Of a stretch of DNA of 45,644 nucleotides, positions 20,854-28,579 are shown piece after piece (the first letter of the stretch is position 1; every line of letters starts with the position of its first letter). The translations under genes were made by a program, and so were the position numbers. The notes under the pieces were generated by a model. It was not told the DNA's origin, searched no databases, and saw only the letters and a program-made list of their open reading frames with translations. Origin of the DNA: Candidatus Allofournierella merdavium (lineage in GTDB: Bacteria; Bacillota; Clostridia; Oscillospirales; Ruminococcaceae). The stretch is from the NCBI GenBank assembly GCA_019118765.1, contig DWYI01000041.1, positions 1 through 45,644 on the forward strand, read 5' to 3'.

Positions 20854-21654
20854 ATGGAAAAGACCCTGGCGGCCGTGGGCTTTTGCTGCGCGGACGTGTA
20901 TGAAAAGCTGAACAAGTTCTACCCCACCGGCAACGGTGTGGACTGGGGCGTGCACCTGGCCCGCATGGGGGTGCCCGTGAGCGTGGTGAGCGTGGTGGGC
21001 ACCGACAGCTACGGCGAGAAGATGAAGCAGGCGCTGGCGGCGGAGGGCATCGACATCTCCCATCTGCGCACCGAGCCCGGCGACACCTGCAAGATGATGA
21101 TGGACCTGAAAAACGGCACCGACCGGGTGCACCTGGAGGAGATCGAAGGGGTCATGGCGGACTACGCCCTCACCGACGAGGAGTTCGAGTTCGTGGCGAA
21201 GCACACCATGCTGCACACCGACCTGTTCGGCAAGGTGCTGGACAAGCTGCCCGCCTGGAAGGCCCGGGGCGTGCAGGTGGTGATGGACTTTTCGGTGTTC
21301 AGCGAGGACCCGGAGTACCAGTGCGAAAAGCTGTTCCCCTATGTGGACTATGTGTTCCTCTCCTACGACGGCAAAAAGGACGAGCACATCAAGGAGTGGG
21401 TGAAGAAGATCCACTCCTACGGCCCCAAGCTGGTCACCGCCACCATGGGCGAACTGGGCAGCATCTGCTACGACGGCACCACCCTGTACGAGTACGGCAT
21501 CGTGCCCACCACGGTGGTGAACACGGTGGGCGCGGGCGACAGCTACATCGCCGGCTTCACCTACGGCGTCCTGAACGGCTGGAGCGTGCCCGAGTGCATG
21601 AAGAAGGGCGCGGAAGTCTCCAGCGCGGTGGTGGCCCGGTTCGAGCCGTACTGA
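20854..21654 (+). CDS. PfkB-family sugar kinase, FrlD-like, copy 2
   Basis: A 266-residue kinase. The signature NTVGAGDS has catalytic base D229. The middle section (EGVMADYALTDEEFEFV) is strikingly close to E. coli FrlD as I remember it (EGVMADFALSEEDYAWL). At the sugar site the usual GGNAVN is replaced by TGNGVD (residues 27-32), pointing to a different substrate from copy 1. The start at 20854 has AAAGGAGGAAG upstream; the earlier ATG at 20830 contains that site inside the frame. A hairpin separates it from copy 1. Confidence 0.87.
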   Translation: MEKTLAAVGFCCADVYEKLNKFYPTGNGVDWGVHLARMGVPVSVVSVVGTDSYGEKMKQALAAEGIDISHLRTEPGDTCKMMMDLKNGTDRVHLEEIEGVMADYALTDEEFEFVAKHTMLHTDLFGKVLDKLPAWKARGVQVVMDFSVFSEDPEYQCEKLFPYVDYVFLSYDGKKDEHIKEWVKKIHSYGPKLVTATMGELGSICYDGTTLYEYGIVPTTVVNTVGAGDSYIAGFTYGVLNGWSVPECMKKGAEVSSAVVARFEPY

Positions 21655-21756
21655 ACAGCGAACGCCGCCCCGGCCCGAAGCGGCGGGGGCGGCGCGGCAA
21701 AGCACAACACAGGGCGGCGCAGCCCGCCGCCCGCAAAAGAAAGAGGGGAAACGACC

Positions 21757-22611
21757 GTGCTGATCGATATGCATATCCATCCCATTTTCTACGGGCCGAT
21801 CTGCGGGGATGAAAAGGAAGTGGCCTTCCGGGGCGACACCTTCGGGGTGTGGAAGCAGGGACCCATGGAGTTTGACGAACTGTTCGCCGAGTGGGATATC
21901 TGCGGGCTGACCCAGGCGGCCCTGCTGCCGCTGGATGTGACCACAACGGCCGGCGGCTGGGTGGTGGACAACGACCAGGTGGAGGCCTTGTGCAAGCTGC
22001 ATCCGGACAAGTTTTACGGCTTTGCCAGCGTGGACCCCCACCGGGAGGACGCGCTGGAGGTGTTGGAGCGGGCCTTTTGCCGCCAGGGGCTGCGGGGGCT
22101 CAAGCTGAACCCCTCCAAGCAGCGGTTCGACCCGTCGGACGAGCGGATGGAGCCCATCTATGCGCTGTGCGAGCGGGAGAACAAGCCCATCATCTTCCAC
22201 GCAGGGCTCTCCTGGGAGCCAAACGCCCCGGCCCGCTACGCTCATCCCCTGGCCTTTGAGGAGGTGGCCATCCGCCACCCGGACCTGCGCATCTGCCTGG
22301 CCCACTTCGCCTGGCCCTGGGTGCGGGAGATGGTGATGCTGATGATCAAGTATCCCAACGTCTACACCGACACCGCCCTGCTCTATGTGGACTCCCCCGA
22401 GGAGCAGATGAAGGAACTGTTCACCAGGGACATGGGCCCCATGTGGTTCGAGCGGTGCTTCCCCAAGCAGGTGATGTTCGGCTCCAACGGGCCGCGCTTC
22501 CGCGCCTTCAAGCTCAAGCGGGCGCTGGACAAGGTGCCCATGCGGGAGTTTGCCCGGGAGAATCTCTATTGGAAAAACGCGCTGCGTTTTCTCAGCGGCG
22601 AGGAGGTGTGA
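21757..22611 (+). CDS. Metal-dependent TIM-barrel hydrolase (amidohydrolase 2 family)
   Basis: A 284-residue protein beginning MLIDMHIHP, the strand-1 HxH metal motif of amidohydrolase-2/ACMSD-like enzymes. Further elements are GLKLNP near residue 115, IIFHAG near 150, CLAHFAW near 185 and a late GSNGPRF where the catalytic Asp is usually found (GSD/GTD); here it is Asn. The start is GTG with GAGGGG upstream. The family hydrolyses or decarboxylates small acids and amides. The substrate is unknown. It is followed after 3 bases by yjbQ, so the two are translationally linked. Confidence 0.8.
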   Translation: MLIDMHIHPIFYGPICGDEKEVAFRGDTFGVWKQGPMEFDELFAEWDICGLTQAALLPLDVTTTAGGWVVDNDQVEALCKLHPDKFYGFASVDPHREDALEVLERAFCRQGLRGLKLNPSKQRFDPSDERMEPIYALCERENKPIIFHAGLSWEPNAPARYAHPLAFEEVAIRHPDLRICLAHFAWPWVREMVMLMIKYPNVYTDTALLYVDSPEEQMKELFTRDMGPMWFERCFPKQVMFGSNGPRFRAFKLKRALDKVPMREFARENLYWKNALRFLSGEEV

Positions 22612-22614
22612 GCC

Positions 22615-23043
22615 ATGGTCGTGCTGAAAACCATCCGGCATCTGAGCCGGGATGTGGAGGAATACTTCAATATCACACAGCAGGTGCACGACATCGTGCG
22701 CCAGAGCGGCGTGAAGAACGGCCTGGTGGCCGTGATCACCGCCCACACCACCACCGGCATCCTGGTGAACGAGGCCCTGCCCTGCGTGGAGGCGGACATC
22801 TCCGAGATGCTGGAAAAGACGGTGCCGCTGGAAGCGCCCTACCTCCACGCCCACTTCCTGCCCACCTACGGCGCCACCAGCAACAACTCCCAGGGGCACC
22901 TGAAAAGCGTGCTCACCGGCAACCACTGCCTGTTCCCCGTCATCGACGGCGAGATCGTGTGCGGCGGCGCCCAGGACATCTATCTGGCGGAGTTCGACGG
23001 GCCCCAGCTGCGCAAGGTGTATGTGGAAGTGATGGGGGAGTGA
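22615..23043 (+). CDS. yjbQ: YjbQ-family protein (UPF0047)
   Basis: A 142-residue small single-domain protein. The conserved sections AHTTTGILVNE near residue 43, SNNSQGHLKSVLTG near 89 and IYLAEFDGPQLRK near 128 define the YjbQ/UPF0047 family. Members have weak thiamine-phosphate synthase activity in E. coli, but their main role is not settled. Its ribosome site GAGGAGG lies within the end of the preceding hydrolase. Its place inside a sugar operon suggests a catabolic or repair role here. Confidence 0.88.
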   Translation: MVVLKTIRHLSRDVEEYFNITQQVHDIVRQSGVKNGLVAVITAHTTTGILVNEALPCVEADISEMLEKTVPLEAPYLHAHFLPTYGATSNNSQGHLKSVLTGNHCLFPVIDGEIVCGGAQDIYLAEFDGPQLRKVYVEVMGE

Positions 23044-23066
23044 CCGCGGCACCCGCGGACGAAAGG

Positions 23067-23849
23067 ATGGAAACGGTGGGGGAGAAGTGGCTCTTTTTCG
23101 ACGTGGACGGAACGCTGGTCCCCTTCGGGGAAAACGCCGCCCCGTCCAAGCGCACGCTGGACGCCCTGGCCCGGGCCCGGGCGCGGGGGCACAAGGTGTT
23201 CCTGTGCACCGGGCGCACCCGCTGCGACATCGGCCCCGGGCTGCTCTGCTTTGACGTGGACGGCGTGATCTCCGGTGCGGGGGCCCGCATCGAGATGGGG
23301 GGCGTGTGCCTGCGGGCAAAGCCGCTGCCCCTGACCCTGCTGCGGCGCACCGCCGCGCAGATCCTGCGGCGGCACGTCTCCTGCATTCTGGAAGGCACCT
23401 ACGGATTTTATTATGTGGGGGAGGGCGGCGAGCGGATGCCCTGGGATTTCCCGCGCATCCGCCGCGCGGGGGAGATCACCCGCGCCATGAGCGTGGAGAA
23501 GTTCACCGCCCACACCGTCAGCGAGGCGGAGTTCGCCCCGCTGGCCGCCTGGCTGGCCCCCTGGTACGACATCTATGCCCGCCCCGACGGCCGTTTTTTT
23601 GAGATGGTGCGCAAAGGGCAGGACAAGGCGGCGGCGATCCGATGGCTCTGCCAGCGGTTCGACGTGGACAAGGCGGATGTGTTCGCCTTCGGCGACAGCG
23701 CCAACGACCTGCCCATGCTGCGGGCCGCGGGCATGGGGGTGGTCATGGGCTCGGCGCCCCTTTCCGTGCGCCGGGAGGCGGCCCTTGTGACCGGCGCCGT
23801 GGAGGAAGAGGGCGTGGCGACCGCCCTGGAGCGCCTGGGCCTGGCCTGA
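23067..23849 (+). CDS. HAD-superfamily phosphatase (Cof type)
   Basis: A 260-residue hydrolase with all HAD motifs: FFDVDGT near residue 10 (the two catalytic aspartates), CTGR near 46, the lysine of GQDKAAAIRWL near 190 and FGDSANDLPML near 210. The inserted cap is of the Cof/Sucrose-phosphatase type. Such enzymes dephosphorylate sugar phosphates or other small phosphates. The start is uncertain between GTG 23040 (overlapping the yjbQ stop), ATG 23067 and GTG 23076. ATG 23067 is used for conventional length, although AAGGA is better spaced for 23076. It may prevent build-up of toxic sugar phosphates from the two kinases. Confidence 0.82.
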   Translation: METVGEKWLFFDVDGTLVPFGENAAPSKRTLDALARARARGHKVFLCTGRTRCDIGPGLLCFDVDGVISGAGARIEMGGVCLRAKPLPLTLLRRTAAQILRRHVSCILEGTYGFYYVGEGGERMPWDFPRIRRAGEITRAMSVEKFTAHTVSEAEFAPLAAWLAPWYDIYARPDGRFFEMVRKGQDKAAAIRWLCQRFDVDKADVFAFGDSANDLPMLRAAGMGVVMGSAPLSVRREAALVTGAVEEEGVATALERLGLA

Positions 23850-23882
23850 GCGGCGGGACATGCAGAAAAGGAGGAGCGCGGC

Positions 23883-24494
23883 ATGAAAACGATTCTGTGC
23901 TTTGGAGATTCCAACACCTACGGCTATGTTCCCGGCACGGGCGAGCGCTATGACCGGCAGGTGCGCTGGCCCTTTCGCATGGGGCAGCTGCTGGGTGAGG
24001 AGTATGAAGTGGTGGCGGAGGGCCTTCCGGGCCGCACAACGGTGTTCACCGATTACATCGAGCCCTACCGCGCCGGCATCGAGCAGATCGTGCCGGCGGT
24101 GCAAAGCCATTCGCCGGACGCGCTGGTCATTATGCTGGGCGGCAACGACACCAAGGAGCGCTACCATGTGAGCGCCCGGGAGATCGGCTTCGGCATGGAG
24201 GAACTGCTGCTGCGCCTGCGCACGGCCTATCCTTTCTCTTCCGTGCCTGGGGTGGTGCTGGTCGCCCCCGCGCCGCTGCGCTGCGGGCCGGGGCCCGAGC
24301 TTTCCGCCGCGAGCGTGGAAAAATCCCGGCAGCTGGCCGCCATCTTCCGGGACGTGGCCGACCGCTTCGGCTGCGCCTTCCTGGACGCGGGCGAGTTCGC
24401 GGCCCTGGGGGCGGACGGCATCCACTTCACCCCGGAGGATCACGCCGAGATGGCCCGCCGGGCCGCCGCGGCGGTGCGGGCGCTGTTTGAATGA
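23883..24494 (+). CDS. SGNH-type esterase/lipase
   Basis: A 203-residue cytoplasmic hydrolase without a signal peptide. Block I is FGDSNTYG (Ser 9), block III GGND near residue 87 and block V DGIHFTPEDH near 180 (Asp and His of the triad). It resembles the aryl-esterase/acetylxylan-esterase subgroup. It probably removes an acetyl or other acyl group from a sugar. AAAAGGAGGAG precedes ATG 23883. It is the last gene before the bidirectional terminator. Confidence 0.87.
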   Translation: MKTILCFGDSNTYGYVPGTGERYDRQVRWPFRMGQLLGEEYEVVAEGLPGRTTVFTDYIEPYRAGIEQIVPAVQSHSPDALVIMLGGNDTKERYHVSAREIGFGMEELLLRLRTAYPFSSVPGVVLVAPAPLRCGPGPELSAASVEKSRQLAAIFRDVADRFGCAFLDAGEFAALGADGIHFTPEDHAEMARRAAAAVRALFE

Positions 24495-24496
24495 CA

Positions 24497-24536
24497 AAAA
24501 AGCCTGTTCCGGCGCTCGCGCCGGAACAGGCTTTTT
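24497..24536. terminator. Bidirectional terminator
   Basis: A perfect 18-bp stem (24497-24514 with 24519-24536), a CTCG loop and five T's on each side, between the convergent esterase and gntR genes. Confidence 0.9.
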
Positions 24537-24551
24537 CTCAAGGCGGGATGC

Positions 24552-25292
24552 TCAGATGTTGAACACGAAACGGCTGCCCACGATGTACTGGCGGCCGATC
24601 ACCAGCGGCCTGCCCTCGCCGTCCAGGAAATAGGCGTTCATGTAAAACATCGGGTCGCCGGTGATAATGTCCAGAAAGGACGCCTGCTCGGCGGAGGCGC
24701 GCACGATCTCCAGCGTGCAGGAGGTGGTGGATGTGGGCCGCCGGCCATAATGGCGCTCCAGATAATCGAACAGCGAGGCGTTGGTCAGATCCTCATAGGA
24801 GGTGAGCAGATCCTTGAAGGGCTCATAGGGGAAAAAGTTGTTCTCCAGCATGATGGGCTCGCCGTCGGCGGTGCGCACCCGCTGCAGATAGATCACATCC
24901 GCCCGGGCGGGCAGCCCCAGAAAGCGCACCTCATCCGACCGGGCGGGGCAGCGCAGAATGTTCACCACCTGGGAACCCGGCTCCATGCCGCAGGCGCGGC
25001 ATGCCTCGGAAAACCCCATCACGTCCTTGTCCTGGGTGATCTTGCGCATCACCTTGGGCTGGCTGACATAGGTGCCCTTGCCCTGCTTTTTCACAAGATA
25101 CCCCTCGCTGCACAGCTCCTCCACGGCGCGGCGCACCGTAATGCGGCTGACGTGGTACAGCTCCGACAACTCCGACTCGGAGGGGATCTTTTCGTCCGGG
25201 GCATATTTGCCCTCCGCCAGCGAGGCCTTGATGTCCTCCATCAACTGCTGGTACAGCGGGATGAGCGAATCCTCGTTCAACTGAAAATCCAT
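24552..25292 (-). CDS. GntR-family regulator, HutC type (UTRA domain)
   Basis: A 246-residue regulator. The N-terminal winged helix has IPSESELSELYHVSRITVRRAVEEL at about 38-62 and ends in GYLVKKQGKGTYV. The UTRA ligand domain follows (about 90-240, with YLQRVRTADGEPIMLENNFF and a final IGRQYIVGSRFVFNI). This class includes FrlR, PhnF and NagR and senses phosphosugars or related ligands. Its gene lies between the two operon groups. Three nearby promoters carry TATAACGTYATA, and its own promoter carries a weaker copy, TCTAACGTATTT, over the -10 box. It is the obvious candidate to bind them. Confidence 0.92.
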   Translation of the reverse strand: MDFQLNEDSLIPLYQQLMEDIKASLAEGKYAPDEKIPSESELSELYHVSRITVRRAVEELCSEGYLVKKQGKGTYVSQPKVMRKITQDKDVMGFSEACRACGMEPGSQVVNILRCPARSDEVRFLGLPARADVIYLQRVRTADGEPIMLENNFFPYEPFKDLLTSYEDLTNASLFDYLERHYGRRPTSTTSCTLEIVRASAEQASFLDIITGDPMFYMNAYFLDGEGRPLVIGRQYIVGSRFVFNI

Positions 25293-25354
25293 GGTTCGGG
25301 TTCCTGCCTTTCACCCCGCGCCCCGGGCGGGGAAGTGAGATGTTTGTGTATTTT

Positions 25355-25383
25355 ATTCTAACGTATTTTGCTGAATATTTCAA
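25355..25383 (-). promoter_or_regulatory. gntR promoter with partial operator
   Basis: On the minus strand: TTGAAA (25378-25383), 17 bases, TAGAAT (25355-25360). The core TAACGT of the shared operator (25359-25364) overlaps the -10 box, which would allow autoregulation. Confidence 0.65.
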
Positions 25384-25455
25384 GGCGCAATTGTTCAGAA
25401 CGACAAATTACCGCGGAGAACTTGAAAAAATCTGGTGAATTATGTTATAGATATG

Positions 25456-25484
25456 TTGTAATACATACTATAACGTCATATGAT
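25456..25484 (+). promoter_or_regulatory. Promoter with GntR-type operator, second catabolic operon
   Basis: TTGTAA (25456-25461), 17 bases, TATGAT (25479-25484). TATAACGTCATA (25469-25480) lies within the spacer and reaches into the -10 box. This is the same architecture and the same 12-mer as at 15508-15537. Confidence 0.8.
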
Positions 25485-25503
25485 TGGGTATGGAGGGATG
25501 ATT

Positions 25504-26316
25504 ATGTCATTTTTGAAAGCCATGTTCGGAACGGAAAAGCCCATCATCGGCCTTCTGCACCTGAAGCCGCTGCCGGGGGACCCGTTCTACGCGCCGGGCG
25601 GCAGCCTGGACGATGTGGTCGAGTGCGCCCGGGCGGACCTGGAGGCCCTGCAAAACGGCGGGGTGGACGGTGTGCTGGTGACCAACGAATTGAGCCTGCC
25701 CTATGAGAAAAAGGTGTCCGGCGTCACGCTGGGGGCCATGGGCCTGGTGATCGGCGCGCTGCGCGGGCAGTTCCGCGTGCCCTTCGGGGTGGAGGCCATC
25801 TATGACGGCGACGCCACCATGGAGATCTGCGCCGCCACCGGGGCGGCCTTCACCCGCTGCCTGTTCACCGGCGCCTGGGCGGGCGACCTGGGCCTGGTGG
25901 ACCGGGACGTGGCCAAAACGCTGCGGCTCAAATCCGCCCTGCGGCTGGACGAGTTGAAGCTGTTCTACTTTGTCACCAGCGAGGGCGAGGTGTACCTGAA
26001 CGACCGCACCACGGCGGATATCGCCAAAAGCATGATCTTCAACTGCCGGCCGGACGCGCTGGTGGTGGGCGGCGCGGCGGCGGGCGTGGGGCCCGGCGGC
26101 GAACTGCTGGAGCAGGTGCGCGCCGCCGCCGGCAAGGTGCCGGTGGTGTGCGGCACCGGCTGCCGCAAGGAGACGGTGGCTCAGATCCTGCAAAACTGCG
26201 ACGGCGCCTTTGTGGGCACCACCTTCAAGAAGGACGGCGTGTTTGAAAACCGTGTGGACGAAGCGCGGGTGCGGGAGTTTATGGACACGGTGAAAGCGAT
26301 GCGGGGGGATGCATGA
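25504..26316 (+). CDS. BtpA/SgcQ-family protein
   Basis: A 270-residue TIM-barrel protein. Features are KPIIGLLHLKPLPGDP near the N-terminus, GVDGVLVTNELSLPY near 55, FGVEAIYDGD near 95 and a phosphate-binding-like GTGCRKETV and GAFVGTTFK near the end. These match the BtpA family, including SgcQ of the E. coli sgc sugar cluster. The biochemical role is not proved. ATG 25504 has GGAGGG at good spacing; earlier in-frame ATGs lie in the promoter or on the ribosome site. It overlaps the kinase gene by 4 bases. Confidence 0.87.
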   Translation: MSFLKAMFGTEKPIIGLLHLKPLPGDPFYAPGGSLDDVVECARADLEALQNGGVDGVLVTNELSLPYEKKVSGVTLGAMGLVIGALRGQFRVPFGVEAIYDGDATMEICAATGAAFTRCLFTGAWAGDLGLVDRDVAKTLRLKSALRLDELKLFYFVTSEGEVYLNDRTTADIAKSMIFNCRPDALVVGGAAAGVGPGGELLEQVRAAAGKVPVVCGTGCRKETVAQILQNCDGAFVGTTFKKDGVFENRVDEARVREFMDTVKAMRGDA

Positions 26317-27830
26317 TGAAATATTTTATGGGCATTGACGTGGGCACCAACGAGACCAAGGGGGTGCTGATCGACCAGAAGTGCGAGATCGTGGCCTTTG
26401 CCAGCTGCGGGCACGATCTGCTGAATCCCCGGCCCGGCTTTTTCGAACACCACGCGGAAAAAACCTGGTGGGGCGATTTCTGCCGGCTGTCCCGCCGGCT
26501 GCTGGAGGAGAGCGGCGTGGCTGCCGCCGACGTGGGCTGCGTGGGCCTCTCCGCCCTGGGGTGCGACTGCGTCCCCGTGGACGCCGAGGGCACGGCGCTG
26601 TGCAACGCCATCCTTTACGGGGTGGACAGCCGCAGCCACAAGGAGATCGAATGGCTCTACGACTACTACGGCCGGGAGGAGGCCGAGCGGCTGTATGGCC
26701 ATGAACTGTGTTCCTCCGACATCGCGCCCAAGATCCTGTGGGTGAAGAACAACCTGCCGGAGGTGTACGCCAAAACGGCCAAGTTCCTCACCGGCTCCTC
26801 CTACCTCTGCGCCAAGCTGACGGGGGAGTACACCATCGACCGGTACCTGGCCGAGGACTTTATGCCCCTGTACGATTTGAAAAACGACACCGTGGACGAG
26901 GAGCACTGCGCCCTCTACTGCCGCCCCGACCAGCTGGCCCGGGTGATGAGCGCCACCGACATCGCCGGCCGGGTCACCGCGAAGGCGGCCGCCCAGACCG
27001 GCCTGGCCGAGGGCACGCCGGTGCTGGTGGGCACGGGGGACTCGGGGGCGGAGGCCATCTCCACCGGCGTGTTCCGCCCGGGCGACATCATGGTGCAGAT
27101 GGGCTCCAGCTGCTACTTCGTCTATCTGACAGATCATCTGCTGAAGGAGCCCAGGCTGTGGCCGGGCACCTTCATCATCCCGGGGGTGTACGCCGTGTGC
27201 GCGGGCACCAACACCGCGGGCACCCTCACCAAGTGGATGCGCAACGAGTTTTACCGGGACGCCGTGGCCGCCGAGGCGGCGGGGGGCGAAAACGCCTACA
27301 CCGCGATGGTGAAGGAGGCGCAGTCCATCCCCGCCGGCAGCGAGGGGCTGGTGTGCCTGCCCTATTTCGCGGGCGAGCGCACCCCGCTGAACGATCCCTT
27401 TGCCAAGGGCGTGTTCTTTGGCCTCTCGGTCAATCACACCCGGGCCCATATGGTCAAGGCCGGGCTGGAGGGCATCGCCTACACCATCGCGGCCCATCTG
27501 GACCTTTTGGAAAAGGAGCACGGCGAGCCGCTGCGCCGCATCATGGCGGTGGGCGGCGGCACCAAAAACCCCGTGTGGCTGCAGGCGGTGGCGGATGTGA
27601 CGGGCCGCGAGATCTGCACCGCCAAGGTGACGGTGAGCGCGGCCTTCGGCGATGCCATCATGGCGGCGCTGGCCGGCGGGGCTTATTCCAGCTGGGACGA
27701 ACTGGCCGGCGTGATCACCCCCGACAAGGTGATCCGTCCGGACATGCAGGCCCACGCGGTCTATGAGAAGCAGCGGGTGGTGTTCAATGAACTGTACACC
27801 CGCAACCGGGATCTGATGAAACGCCTGTGA
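26313..27830 (+). CDS. FGGY-family carbohydrate kinase
   Basis: A 505-residue kinase with the two-domain actin-like fold. It has the N-terminal phosphate loop IDVGTNETKG, sugar-binding GVDSRSH near residue 105, GTGDSGAEAI near 243 (catalytic Asp) and the ATP site VGGGTKNPVWLQAVADVTG near 410. It is closest to the xylulose/ribulose/glycerol-kinase group. The sugar is unknown. Its ATG overlaps the end of the BtpA gene (ATGATGA), showing tight coupling. Together with BtpA it probably handles a product or side branch of the same catabolic system. Confidence 0.9.
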   Translation: MMKYFMGIDVGTNETKGVLIDQKCEIVAFASCGHDLLNPRPGFFEHHAEKTWWGDFCRLSRRLLEESGVAAADVGCVGLSALGCDCVPVDAEGTALCNAILYGVDSRSHKEIEWLYDYYGREEAERLYGHELCSSDIAPKILWVKNNLPEVYAKTAKFLTGSSYLCAKLTGEYTIDRYLAEDFMPLYDLKNDTVDEEHCALYCRPDQLARVMSATDIAGRVTAKAAAQTGLAEGTPVLVGTGDSGAEAISTGVFRPGDIMVQMGSSCYFVYLTDHLLKEPRLWPGTFIIPGVYAVCAGTNTAGTLTKWMRNEFYRDAVAAEAAGGENAYTAMVKEAQSIPAGSEGLVCLPYFAGERTPLNDPFAKGVFFGLSVNHTRAHMVKAGLEGIAYTIAAHLDLLEKEHGEPLRRIMAVGGGTKNPVWLQAVADVTGREICTAKVTVSAAFGDAIMAALAGGAYSSWDELAGVITPDKVIRPDMQAHAVYEKQRVVFNELYTRNRDLMKRL

Positions 27831-27857
27831 CAGGGCGGCAAACCAGGAGGCATAAAA

Positions 27858-28292
27858 ATGGAACAGTGCGGATTGTGCCGCCAGCGCGAGGGCGTGCGGG
27901 AGGCGGGCGTATACATCGACGGCGAAAAGAAACAGGTGCCGGTTTGTGCACATTGCATCCATGACGCCATGCGCAAAAACCACTACGGCATCGGCTTCGG
28001 CGCGGGGCTGCAGCTGTGCTGGTTCGTGGTGGCGAGCAAAGGCCTGTTCAGCGTGGCGGGCGGTTTCGCCGCCCTGATCGCGCTCTATGGCCTGGCGCGC
28101 CTGCTGCTGGTGCTGGCAGGCCACCTGGCGCTTCGCCTGGGCAAGGGCGGGCCGGTGCCCGGGTGGGTCTGGAAGTATGCCATGGCCCAGGCCGTGACCG
28201 AGGACGCCCTGCGCGACGCGCTGGCCGAGCGCATCTGCAACGTGAAGGTGCAGACCCCCCGGGAATACGAGCGCACCCATCCGGCAAAATAA
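27858..28292 (+). CDS. Small membrane protein with an N-terminal zinc-ribbon-like motif
   Basis: A 144-residue protein of unknown function. C4-x2-C7 and C30-x2-C33 form a likely four-cysteine metal site. About two membrane segments follow (roughly 45-95) and then a charged cytoplasmic tail with QAVTEDALRDALAERI. AGGAGG precedes ATG 27858, 27 bases after the kinase gene. I do not recognise a named family. It is last in the BtpA-FGGY unit and is followed by two hairpins. Confidence 0.75.
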   Translation: MEQCGLCRQREGVREAGVYIDGEKKQVPVCAHCIHDAMRKNHYGIGFGAGLQLCWFVVASKGLFSVAGGFAALIALYGLARLLLVLAGHLALRLGKGGPVPGWVWKYAMAQAVTEDALRDALAERICNVKVQTPREYERTHPAK

Positions 28293-28330
28293 CGGCGGCC
28301 CCGCCAGCTTGCAGAACCTGTAAATCCCCG

Positions 28331-28416
28331 GTCGCCCGCCGCGCAGAGCCCCGTCTGCGCGGCGGGCGACGCTCTGTATGCCCGGGCCGCGGTAAAAAGG
28401 CAAAATGCCTTTTTAC
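28331..28416 (+). terminator. Two hairpins ending the BtpA-FGGY-zinc-ribbon operon
   Basis: The first is a 17-bp GC-rich stem (28331-28347 with 28354-28370) without T's. The second is an 11-bp stem GTAAAAAGGCA/TGCCTTTTTAC (28392-28416), a typical rho-independent terminator. Confidence 0.75.
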
Positions 28417-28474
28417 AAATCGCCCAAAAATGAACAAAATATTTATAATAAATACAGAAAAACGGCCGATGGGC

Positions 28475-28503
28475 TTGACGGGACGGGCCGGAGGTCTTAT
28501 TCT
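28475..28503 (+). promoter_or_regulatory. Promoter of the yfcC-type gene
   Basis: TTGACG (28475-28480), 17 bases, TATTCT (28498-28503). An alternative -10, TATAAT (28515-28520), lies inside the operator region. Confidence 0.55.
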
Positions 28504-28506
28504 ATA

Positions 28507-28538
28507 TATAACGTTATAATACGACTCAAAACGTTGTA
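28507..28538 (+). promoter_or_regulatory. Double GntR-type operator before yfcC-type gene
   Basis: A perfect 12-bp palindrome TATAACGTTATA (28507-28518). A second, weaker copy CAAAACGTTGTA (28527-28538, 9 of 12 matching) has its centre exactly 20 bases further on, about two helical turns, suggesting cooperative binding. Confidence 0.7.
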
Positions 28539-28579
28539 TTATGGCCCCTGCGGGGGGAAACTTTTTAGGAGGGTATCGT

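Noticed and set aside
19897-21654. Ordinary ribokinase or fructokinase function for the PfkB proteins.
   Set aside because: Their motifs follow FrlD more closely, and the adjacent FrlB-like deglycase and GntR regulator favour sugar-amine substrates; still not proven.
17941-23319. Very long open frame (about 1790 codons) on the minus strand.
   Set aside because: It lies opposite seven or more well-supported plus-strand genes with ribosome sites and clear families. Its His/Gly/Ala-rich composition is the usual shadow of GC-rich coding sequence.
22443-23849. A single 468-codon frame joining an N-terminal extension to the HAD protein.
   Set aside because: The first ~200 codons lie in the wrong frame across the end of the hydrolase gene and yjbQ; only the HAD part has protein features.
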